Positions 6,709 to 12,161 of a DNA stretch of 12,161 bases are shown piece by piece. The stretch covers positions 1-12,161 of the forward strand of contig NZ_CALKTT010000013.1 in the NCBI RefSeq assembly GCF_937997535.1, given 5' to 3'. The stretch's first letter is position 1. Every line of letters starts with the position of its first letter. A model generated the notes under the pieces. That model was given only the letters and a program-made list of their open reading frames with translations, was not told the DNA's origin and did not search any database. The position numbers and the translations under genes were made by a program. Origin of the DNA: an uncultured Campylobacter sp. Its GTDB lineage: Bacteria; Campylobacterota; Campylobacteria; Campylobacterales; Campylobacteraceae.

Positions 6709-7520
6709 TCTACGCGGCGGCGGTTTTGGCTTTTGCGGCGCTTTTTGCGTGGTTTTGCCTGCGCTTTGCGTGGTGGGCGAAGGACCAATCTTACGAGTAT
6801 CCGCGCGTGCTGATGTATCATATGATCCGCGTGCATCTGCCAAAGCATACCTCTAAATTTAACCGCCTGCGCGTGACCCCCGCCGCGTTTGAAAAACAGC
6901 TTGCGTGGCTGAAGCGAAACGGCTTTACGAGCTACACTCTAAGCGAGCTTGCAAGCTTGGATAAAAAGCCTACAAAGGCGGTTTGCATTACCTTCGACGA
7001 CGGATACCGCGATAATCTTACGGGCGCTCTGCCGATACTTCAAAAATACGGCTTTAAGGCGACGATTTTCATCGTGAACCGGCGCTTTGACGGGAATTGG
7101 GCGACCGATAAGGATCTAAAAAAATCAAGCGACGAGCTAAATAGCGAGCAGATGCTAAGCGATGATGAGGTCCGAGAGCTTTTACAAAGCGGCCTCATCG
7201 AGATCGGCTCGCATACGCTTGATCACGCGAACTTGCCTAGCCTGGATCCGCAAGAGCAGCTGCGCCAGATGAGCGAATCAAAGCGCGAAATAGAGGCGAA
7301 ATTTGGCATCTCTTGCGGCGCCTTTGCCTATCCGTTCGGCTTTTACGACGAGATTAGCGTGCGCTGCGCGCGCGAAGCGGGCTTTAGCTGCGCCGTTACG
7401 ACGAAAAACGACGTGTTGCGCCCACACTACTCAAATTTTGAAATTCCGCGCATCATGGTTAGCGGTAGGCAGGGGCTTTTTAGCTTCATTTTGAAGATGA
7501 AAAAGGGCAGAAATAGATGA
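6705..7520 (+). CDS. Membrane-anchored polysaccharide deacetylase (NodB fold), copy 1
   Basis: The protein should remove an N-acetyl group from a sugar using a metal bound by Asp-His-His. A single hydrophobic helix at about 2-24 is followed by the typical RVLMYH block (34-39). Motif 1 is TFDDG at 96-100, motif 2 is SHTLDH with His170 and His174, and motif 3 is AYPFG at 208-212, so the known catalytic and metal residues are present. The 271-residue length is normal. Charges flanking the helix are unusual: none precede it, while Arg20 and Lys26 follow closely, which by the positive-inside rule hints that the catalytic domain could face the cytoplasm. This is inference only. A related deacetylase lies at 9792-10583. 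Both ends overlap neighbours as ATGA. The substrate is unknown; an amino sugar of the LOS core or its lipid-linked precursor is likely. Confidence 0.88.
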   Translation: MIYAAAVLAFAALFAWFCLRFAWWAKDQSYEYPRVLMYHMIRVHLPKHTSKFNRLRVTPAAFEKQLAWLKRNGFTSYTLSELASLDKKPTKAVCITFDDGYRDNLTGALPILQKYGFKATIFIVNRRFDGNWATDKDLKKSSDELNSEQMLSDDEVRELLQSGLIEIGSHTLDHANLPSLDPQEQLRQMSESKREIEAKFGISCGAFAYPFGFYDEISVRCAREAGFSCAVTTKNDVLRPHYSNFEIPRIMVSGRQGLFSFILKMKKGRNR

Positions 7521-8749
7521 AAATCGCCTATCTTTGCTGCTCCAGATTTTACGGCGGCGTCGAAAAGATCGTGATCGACTCGCTAAATGAGCTTTGCAAA
7601 AGCGAGCATACGGCACTCATCGTGCCCGATAGATGCGAGTTTTTGCAGCGTCTGGATGCTCGCGTGCAAATTTATCAGTACAAAAGCCGAGACAAGCGCT
7701 ACAATCCCTTTTTGTTCGCTGAAATTTATCGGTTTTTACGCTCGGGCGGATTTGAAATTTTACATTCGCACGGCGCCAAAGCCGCACAGATCGGCTTCGT
7801 GGTCGAAAAATTTTTAAGCCTTAAGCTTGTCGCGACCAAGCATAACGACCGCAAAGCGCCCGTTTTCGATAGCGTGCAAAACGTCATCGCAGCCTCGCGC
7901 AAGGTCGCAACCACGATAAATCACGCTGCGAAGGTGATATATTTCGGCATAGAGCCGCGGCGGGAGTTTGCAAATCATGAAATTTACGCGCTCTGCAAGG
8001 ACGCGGAGGGCACCGCAAACGTGGCGCCGAAGGAAACAAAGGACGCGCGCGGCGACTTGGCCAGCACTGCGGGCGTGTCGCAAAATATGACCGGCGTTGC
8101 ATTTGCGTCGCAAGATACGCCTGATGGGGCGAGCGTGTCGCAAGATAGGGCTTTTGATGCGGACGCATCGCAAAATAAGACTAGCAGCGTATTCGTATCG
8201 CAACAGGGCGCAAACGCAGCGGCGGAAAATTTTAAATTTAACATCGTCGCGGTCGGCAGGCTCGATAAGATCAAGGGTTTTGATCTTTTGATCCGCGCCG
8301 CAAGCGAGCTGAAATTCGATTTCGAGCTTAAAATTTACGGTCAGGGCGGCGAGAGGCAAAATTTACAAAATTTAATCGATTTGCTAAAATTACAGGACCA
8401 CGTGCGGCTGTGCGGCTTTTGCGACGACGTTGCGGCGGCTCTGAGCGCATCGCACCTGCACGTCATCAGCTCGCGCAAGGAGGGCTTTCCGGTGATTTTG
8501 ATCGAAGGTATTTTTTATTCGCCCGTGCTGATATCTACCCGTGTGGGCGGAATTTCGGAAATTTTAAGCGAGGAGTTTTTATGCGAGGCGGCGGATTTGA
8601 GCGCCAAAATCGATGAAATTTACCGCACTTACGGCAAATACGCCCGGACTTTCGCGCAAAAACACGCCAAGCTCAAGCAAACTTTGACGCTGCAAAATTA
8701 TATTAGCTCGCTTAAAAATTACTACGAGGAGCTATTATGCGAAGCCTAA
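7517..8749 (+). CDS. GT4-family glycosyltransferase with a repeat-filled interdomain insert
   Basis: This is a GT-B-fold enzyme. The N-terminal half opens KIAYLCCSRFYGGVEKIVID, with the glycine-rich loop at 10-14, and includes ILHSHGAKAAQIG (81-93). The donor-binding half opens NIVAVGRLDKIKGFDLLIRA (242-261) and carries EX7E as E322 to E330 (EGFPVILIE). Between the halves, residues about 160-238 are low-complexity and not part of the family core. Without them the protein would be near 335 residues, the usual size; with them it is 410. The insert lies where the two Rossmann domains join and contains five 10-residue units with SQ at fixed spacing. AAGGG at 7503-7507 precedes the ATG. The start overlaps the deacetylase stop as ATGA and the end overlaps the next gene by 13 bases. 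Donor and acceptor are unknown; a role in the LOS core is inferred from context. Confidence 0.88.
   Translation: MKIAYLCCSRFYGGVEKIVIDSLNELCKSEHTALIVPDRCEFLQRLDARVQIYQYKSRDKRYNPFLFAEIYRFLRSGGFEILHSHGAKAAQIGFVVEKFLSLKLVATKHNDRKAPVFDSVQNVIAASRKVATTINHAAKVIYFGIEPRREFANHEIYALCKDAEGTANVAPKETKDARGDLASTAGVSQNMTGVAFASQDTPDGASVSQDRAFDADASQNKTSSVFVSQQGANAAAENFKFNIVAVGRLDKIKGFDLLIRAASELKFDFELKIYGQGGERQNLQNLIDLLKLQDHVRLCGFCDDVAAALSASHLHVISSRKEGFPVILIEGIFYSPVLISTRVGGISEILSEEFLCEAADLSAKIDEIYRTYGKYARTFAQKHAKLKQTLTLQNYISSLKNYYEELLCEA
8078..8207 (+). repeat. Degenerate 30-bp tandem repeat within the GT4 gene
   Basis: The word TCGCAA recurs at 8078, 8108, 8138, 8168 and 8198, exactly 30 bases apart. In the first four copies it extends to TCGCAARATA; the fifth continues CAACAG. 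The remaining two thirds of each unit differ widely. In protein the units read VSQNMTGVAF, ASQDTPDGAS, VSQDRAFDAD, ASQNKTSSVF and VSQQGANAAA. Thirty is a multiple of three, so copy-number change would keep the frame. The pattern is seen directly; growth by slippage or recombination is inferred. Confidence 0.88.
8726..8731 (+). promoter_or_regulatory. Ribosome-binding site deciding the CgeB-like gene start
   Basis: GAGGAG lies five bases before ATG 8737 and inside the preceding coding region. It supports a start that overlaps the upstream gene by 13 bases, the one junction in the operon that is not a minimal overlap. Confidence 0.7.
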
Positions 8750-9795
8750 AGATCGTGCATTGCGGCATTTTTAACGAATACGACGACGGTAGTTTTTTCT
8801 ACGGCATGGAGCGCAAGATCAGCCACGGGCTCGTTCGCGGCGGGCACTTCGTCTATGATTTTAGCTACCGCGATTGGGAGCGGAGCCTGCGTTTTTGCGG
8901 GCTGAAAAACAGCGGCTTAAAAAAGATGAACGCCAAGCTCGTGCGTATCTGCGAAAACATCGGCGCCGATCTGCTTCTGATCGGTAAGGCCGAAAAGATA
9001 AAATTTGATACTCTAAGCCGCATCAAAAAGCTACTGCCGAAGATCAAAATAATCCAGTGGTATGCGGATTTAAGAAGCGCCGATAGCGGCGATTTTAATA
9101 AAATTTCCCTGGCCGATGCATTTTTTTGCACCAACGCCACGGATCTGGCGGAAATTTCGCGCCGCAATCCAAATACCCTAGTTTCGTTTATGCCCAATAT
9201 CTCGGATGCCGCATTCGATAGGAATTTTGAGTCGGAAAAGAGCCACGACGTCCTTTATATCGGCAACGACTACCTGCCCAACAGAAAGGAATTTATCGAG
9301 ACTTTAAAGCAACTATGCGCCAAAGAGGGCATAAAGATTAAAATTTACGGAAGTTTAGGCGAGCCCTTTGTGTTTGGGGAGCGGTTTCAGCAAGAAATTT
9401 CGCGCTCTAAAATAGCGATAAATTTTAACGCGGATGACGGCGTTTGGAAGCCTAATCAAAATAAAATTTTATACTCCTCCGATCGAATGGCTCAATTTAT
9501 GGGGTGCGGAGTTTGCACATTCAGTCCCGCTATAAAGGGCTTGGATAGACTTTTTATCGATGGGCGCGATGTCGTATATTTTAGCGATGTAAAGGATTGT
9601 TTTGCCAAGATCAAAGAATGCTTGCAAAACGGAAGTTTCGAGGCTATCGGCAAAAATGGTCGGGCTAGGGCGCTAGAAATCGTAAATGCCACGCGCGTGT
9701 CTAAATTTATGCTGGAGCTCACGTTTGGCTTAACGCTTAGCGAGCCTTACGAGTGGCGCGAGTTCGTCTATAAAAACGGAGAGAAATTCAGATGA
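8737..9795 (+). CDS. CgeB-like glycosyltransferase family protein
   Basis: This 352-residue protein has the layout of CgeB/Glyco_trans_1-type glycosyltransferases: an N-terminal half with short strand-helix repeats (IVHCGIFNEYDDG at 6-18, ADLLLIGKAEKI at 77-88, IIQWYADLRSAD at 105-116), then HDVLYIGNDYLPNRKEF at 170-186 opening the C-terminal half. SSDRMAQFMGCGVCTFSP (247-264) matches the block in which CgeB-like proteins bind the donor nucleotide. I do not see a clean EX7E motif, so it is not a standard GT4. CgeB-type proteins modify surface glycans in several bacteria, but the reaction here is unknown. The start is set by GAGGAG at 8726-8731; the end overlaps the second deacetylase start as ATGA. 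No low-complexity insert is present. Confidence 0.75.
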   Translation: MRSLKIVHCGIFNEYDDGSFFYGMERKISHGLVRGGHFVYDFSYRDWERSLRFCGLKNSGLKKMNAKLVRICENIGADLLLIGKAEKIKFDTLSRIKKLLPKIKIIQWYADLRSADSGDFNKISLADAFFCTNATDLAEISRRNPNTLVSFMPNISDAAFDRNFESEKSHDVLYIGNDYLPNRKEFIETLKQLCAKEGIKIKIYGSLGEPFVFGERFQQEISRSKIAINFNADDGVWKPNQNKILYSSDRMAQFMGCGVCTFSPAIKGLDRLFIDGRDVVYFSDVKDCFAKIKECLQNGSFEAIGKNGRARALEIVNATRVSKFMLELTFGLTLSEPYEWREFVYKNGEKFR

Positions 9796-10583
9796 TTTAT
9801 TTTGTAGCCTTTCTGATCTTTGCTGCTGCGGTGGGCATTTCGCTGCGTTATAACTGGTGGCGGATCCCGCAGGGCTGGCATAAGGCGCGGGTGCTGATGT
9901 ATCATAGCGTAGAGGAGCACAAGGGCGATAAATTCGACAAATGGCGGCTAAGACCCGCGGATTTTGAGAGGCAGATCGCGTGGCTTGCAAAAAACGGCTT
10001 TAAAAGCTTTAAGCTTAGCGAGCTTATCGCGCTAGAGCGGCTGCCTAAAAAGGCGGTTTGCATCACCTTCGACGACGGGTTTGAAAATAATTTTACCAAC
10101 GCCTTTGAAATTTTGAAAAAATACGATTTTAGAGCGAGCATATTTTTGGTGCCGGGCGCCGTGCAAAACGACTGGGAGCGCGCTAATACGACCCATCTCG
10201 CGCGAATGCTGAGCGAGGAGCAAATTTTAAAAATGCAAGCAAGCGGGCTGGTGGAGTTTGGCGCGCATACGATGCACCACGTAAATTTAGACCTTACCTA
10301 CGCGAGCGATCCACAGCTTGCCGCAGATGAGATCATCGCATCCAAAGCTCGCGTAGCAAGTATTTGCGGACAGCCTTGCGAGGTGTTTGCCTACCCGTAC
10401 GGTAAATTTAACGACGAAATTTTAAATATCGCCAGATCAAATTTTAAAGGCGCGGTGGTCGTCAAGCGCGGACTTTACGAGGCGGGCGACGACAAATATG
10501 CCGTAAAGCGTATCGGCATTTTGGGCACGGAGGGGTTTTTTGATTTTTGGCTGAAATTTACGAGGATAAGGAACAAACTATGA
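9792..10583 (+). CDS. Membrane-anchored polysaccharide deacetylase (NodB fold), copy 2
   Basis: This is a paralogue of the gene at 6705-7520 with the same plan: one N-terminal hydrophobic helix (about 2-17), RVLMYH at 33-38, TFDDG at 92-96, AHTMHH with His159 and His163, and AYPYG at 200-204. All expected metal and catalytic residues are present, and the 263-residue length is normal. As in copy 1, positive charges (Arg19, Arg24, Lys31) follow rather than precede the helix. By eye the two copies share close motif spacing and many identical positions across the catalytic domain, but they differ enough that duplication is not recent. They may act on different sugars. GGAGAG at 9778-9783 precedes the ATG by eight bases, and both ends overlap neighbours as ATGA. 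Confidence 0.88.
   Translation: MIYFVAFLIFAAAVGISLRYNWWRIPQGWHKARVLMYHSVEEHKGDKFDKWRLRPADFERQIAWLAKNGFKSFKLSELIALERLPKKAVCITFDDGFENNFTNAFEILKKYDFRASIFLVPGAVQNDWERANTTHLARMLSEEQILKMQASGLVEFGAHTMHHVNLDLTYASDPQLAADEIIASKARVASICGQPCEVFAYPYGKFNDEILNIARSNFKGAVVVKRGLYEAGDDKYAVKRIGILGTEGFFDFWLKFTRIRNKL
10568..10573 (+). promoter_or_regulatory. Ribosome-binding site deciding the GT2 gene start
   Basis: AAGGAA lies six bases before ATG 10580, which overlaps the upstream stop as ATGA. It favours 10580 over the in-frame TTG at 10547, which would add eleven residues unlike the family and create a 37-base overlap. Confidence 0.7.
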
Positions 10584-11335
10584 TTAAAGCGTCCGTTTAT
10601 GCGATAGTGATGAATGAGGAGCGCCACATCGAGCGTATGCTGCGTAGCGTGGCGGATTTTGCCGAGATCATAATCGTCGATAGCGGCAGCACCGATGCCA
10701 CGCTGCAAATCGCGCGTAAATTTACCGATAAAATTTACCATCACGGCTGGCAGGGCGAGGGGGTGCAGAAAAACTACGCGTTTTCGCTATGTAGCAACGA
10801 ATGGGTGCTCAATCTTGACGGCGACGAGGAGGTAAGTCCTGAGCTAAAAGGCGAGATAGAGGAGTTTATGAGCCAGAGCGATTACTCTGCGCTGGATATT
10901 AAATTTCATGAATACTCGCTTGGGCGCAAATGCTCCAATCTCGTGCGCAAAAACACTCACATCCGCTTCTTTCGCAAGGAGTGCGGCGAGTATAAAAATA
11001 TGGGCGTGCACGCGCAAATTTCGATCGTAAAGGGCGCGGTGAAAAAGAGCAAATTTTGCATCAACCATTTTAGCGAAAAGCCGATCGCCGAGCTCGTTAT
11101 GAAAAACAACAACTACTCTACGCTACGCGCGCAGGGGGATTTTGAGAAGGGCAAAAAGCCGAGCCTCGCGAAGCTTTTGCTGATCTATCCGTTCGCGTTT
11201 TTTAAATCGTACATTTTGCGCAGATCGCTTTTTGACGGGCGCAAGGGATTTATCACGGCAAATATTAACGCATTTTACGCGTTTTTAAAAGAGGCAAAAC
11301 TTTACGAGAAGTATCTTAAAAAGGGCGAAGATTAA
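10580..11335 (+). CDS. GT2-family glycosyltransferase, WaaE/LgtF-like
   Basis: This is a 251-residue GT-A-fold enzyme that probably adds a hexose (often glucose in relatives) to an inner-core sugar on the cytoplasmic face. It opens SVYAIVMNEERHIERMLRSV, with the nucleotide-binding DSGSTD at 34-39 and the metal-binding DxD as LDGDEE at 79-84. Further family features are GVQKNYAFSLCSNEWVLNLD (61-80) and the exchange-like region FHEYSLGRK (109-117), followed by a basic C-terminal helix that could lie on the membrane (LLLIYPFAFFKSYILRRS). This pattern matches the WaaE/KdtX/LgtF group, but the acceptor is not proven. It is the last gene of the operon. The start was chosen from AAGGAA and the ATGA overlap with the second deacetylase. 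No terminator hairpin is seen after its stop. Confidence 0.87.
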   Translation: MIKASVYAIVMNEERHIERMLRSVADFAEIIIVDSGSTDATLQIARKFTDKIYHHGWQGEGVQKNYAFSLCSNEWVLNLDGDEEVSPELKGEIEEFMSQSDYSALDIKFHEYSLGRKCSNLVRKNTHIRFFRKECGEYKNMGVHAQISIVKGAVKKSKFCINHFSEKPIAELVMKNNNYSTLRAQGDFEKGKKPSLAKLLLIYPFAFFKSYILRRSLFDGRKGFITANINAFYAFLKEAKLYEKYLKKGED

Positions 11336-11358
11336 TCGAAATGATAGAAAATTTTAGT

Positions 11359-11364
11359 TATTAT
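11359..11364 (+). promoter_or_regulatory. Weak candidate -10 box for purL
   Basis: TATTAT (five of six matches to TATAAT) lies in the 63-base gap between the GT2 gene and purL, 34 bases before the purL ATG. No -35 element or purine riboswitch-like fold is apparent in so short a gap. purL could instead be read from the upstream operon. Confidence 0.3.
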
Positions 11365-11398
11365 TGCGACTTAAATTTAACGGCGAAAAGGGCGAAAA

Positions 11399-12161
11399 AT
11401 GGATAAAAAAACGATAGCGGCACATAAAATTTCAGACGAAGAATATGAAAAAATTTTAAAAATTTTAGGTCGCGAGCCAAATCTGCTCGAGCTTGGGATT
11501 TTTAGCGCGATGTGGAGCGAGCACTGTAGCTACAAATCGAGCAAAAAATACTTAAGCGGCTTCCCGACCAAGGCGTCTTGGGTCATCCAGGGTCCCGGCG
11601 AAAACGCAGGCGTCATCGACATCGGCGGCGGCATGGCGGCGGTTTTTAAGATGGAAAGCCACAACCACCCTAGCTTCATAGAGCCGTTTCAGGGCGCTGC
11701 GACAGGCGTAGGCGGGATACTGCGCGATATCTTTACGATGGGCGCGCGCGTTGAGGCCAATATGAACTCGCTTCGTTTCGGCGAGGTGCGAGGAAGAAGC
11801 GAGAATGCCAGGAAGCAGCGCTATCTGCTAAAAGGAGCGGTTGCAGGCATCGCGCACTACGGCAACTGCATGGGCATCCCTACGATAGGCGGCGAGACGA
11901 GCTTCGATAAGAGCTTTGACGGCAACATTTTGGTTAATGCCTTTGCGCTGGGTATCGTTAAAAAGGATGAAATTTTCTACGGCAGGGCCGAAGGTGTAGG
12001 CAACAGCGTGATCTATGTGGGCTCTAAGACAGGTCGCGACGGGCTCGGAGGAGCCGTGATGGCGAGCGATAGCTTTAACGACGCGAACAAATCTCTGCGC
12101 CCGACGGTGCAGGTGGGCGATCCGTTTGCCGAAAAGCTGCTGATGGAGGCGTGCTTGGAGC
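11399..12161 (+). CDS. purL: Phosphoribosylformylglycinamidine synthase, PurL subunit (5' part)
   Basis: PurL catalyses the ATP-dependent conversion of FGAR to FGAM with ammonia from glutamine, the fourth step of de novo purine synthesis, and acts in the cytoplasm. The window holds the first 254 codons; the usual short-form protein is about 730 residues, so the gene runs off the right end. Visible signatures are LGIFSAMWSEHCSYKSSKK (33-51), with the histidine-containing ammonia/FGAR region, QGPGENAG (64-71), KMESHNHPSFIEPFQGAATG (86-105) for metal-ATP binding, and GGILRDIFTMGAR (107-119). ATG 11399 is preceded by AAGGG at 11388-11392, six bases upstream, and the N-terminus matches the short PurL form of epsilonproteobacteria. 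It has no low-complexity insert in the visible part and is almost free of AAATTT after its first 75 bases, unlike the glycan genes. Confidence 0.95.
   Translation, partial: MDKKTIAAHKISDEEYEKILKILGREPNLLELGIFSAMWSEHCSYKSSKKYLSGFPTKASWVIQGPGENAGVIDIGGGMAAVFKMESHNHPSFIEPFQGAATGVGGILRDIFTMGARVEANMNSLRFGEVRGRSENARKQRYLLKGAVAGIAHYGNCMGIPTIGGETSFDKSFDGNILVNAFALGIVKKDEIFYGRAEGVGNSVIYVGSKTGRDGLGGAVMASDSFNDANKSLRPTVQVGDPFAEKLLMEACLE

Noticed and set aside
8078..8207. Regular 30-base spacing resembling a CRISPR array
   Set aside because: Only about 10 bases are conserved per unit, there are no long identical repeats, and the stretch is in frame within a glycosyltransferase; no cas genes are present.
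7814..8359. Long antisense open frames across the GT4 insert (and 1516-1836 across the mnmE insert)
   Set aside because: They are shadows of repeats whose period is a multiple of three; they have no ribosome-binding sites or recognisable domains, and their composition mirrors the sense strand.
10547..11335. Longer GT2 protein starting at TTG 10547
   Set aside because: It adds eleven residues unlike the family and a 37-base overlap, while ATG 10580 has AAGGAA at good spacing and an ATGA overlap.
2138..11398. A defence, toxin-antitoxin or mobile system within the block
   Set aside because: Every gene has a recognisable acyltransferase, glycosyltransferase, ligase, deacetylase or ELM1 signature; no nuclease, integrase, transposase or toxin motifs were seen.
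11341..11406. A 21-codon open frame overlapping the purL start, a possible leader peptide
   Set aside because: It has no ribosome-binding site, no codon pattern typical of attenuation and no hairpins in the gap; such a short frame is expected by chance.

Overview
The window looks like chromosomal DNA from a Campylobacter species with fairly balanced base composition; C. gracilis and its relatives come to mind, but this is inference from gene order and protein style, not a database match. All genes lie on the + strand with almost no intergenic space.

Layout: the left end is housekeeping. It has the 3' end of a Jag-family KH-domain RNA-binding protein gene, then mnmE, the tRNA wobble-uridine modification GTPase. 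After a 59-base gap with a good -10 box, a block of nine genes (about 2197-11335) appears to build lipooligosaccharide (LOS) or a related surface glycan. In order: lipid A acyltransferase (htrB/lpxL family), ELM1-family protein, GT4 glycosyltransferase, O-antigen ligase/polymerase-type membrane protein, polysaccharide deacetylase, second GT4 glycosyltransferase, CgeB-like glycosyltransferase, second polysaccharide deacetylase, and a WaaE/LgtF-like GT2 glycosyltransferase. Successive genes overlap by 1, 4 or 13 bases (one TGATG, six ATGA, one 13-base), so they read as a single translationally coupled operon. After 63 bases the purine gene purL starts and runs off the right end. From memory, purL and mnmE are direct neighbours in C. 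jejuni, so the glycan operon appears lodged within a conserved housekeeping neighbourhood.

How the genes could work together: the acyltransferase finishes lipid A, the four glycosyltransferases extend the core on the cytoplasmic side, the two deacetylases expose free amines on N-acetylated sugars, and the ligase-type protein joins or polymerises glycan at the periplasmic face. The exact sugars cannot be read from the sequence.

The most unusual feature is not a gene. Three proteins (MnmE, the ELM1-family protein and the second GT4) carry long low-complexity additions at domain edges or in a surface loop. The MnmE insert and the ELM1 additions are dense in the word RAATTY, nearly always in one codon phase (encoding Asn followed by Phe, Leu or Ser). 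RAATTY is the motif whose methylation C. jejuni needs for natural transformation. The GT4 insert is instead a degenerate 30-bp tandem repeat. AAATTT itself is about 20 times more frequent across the window than base composition predicts.
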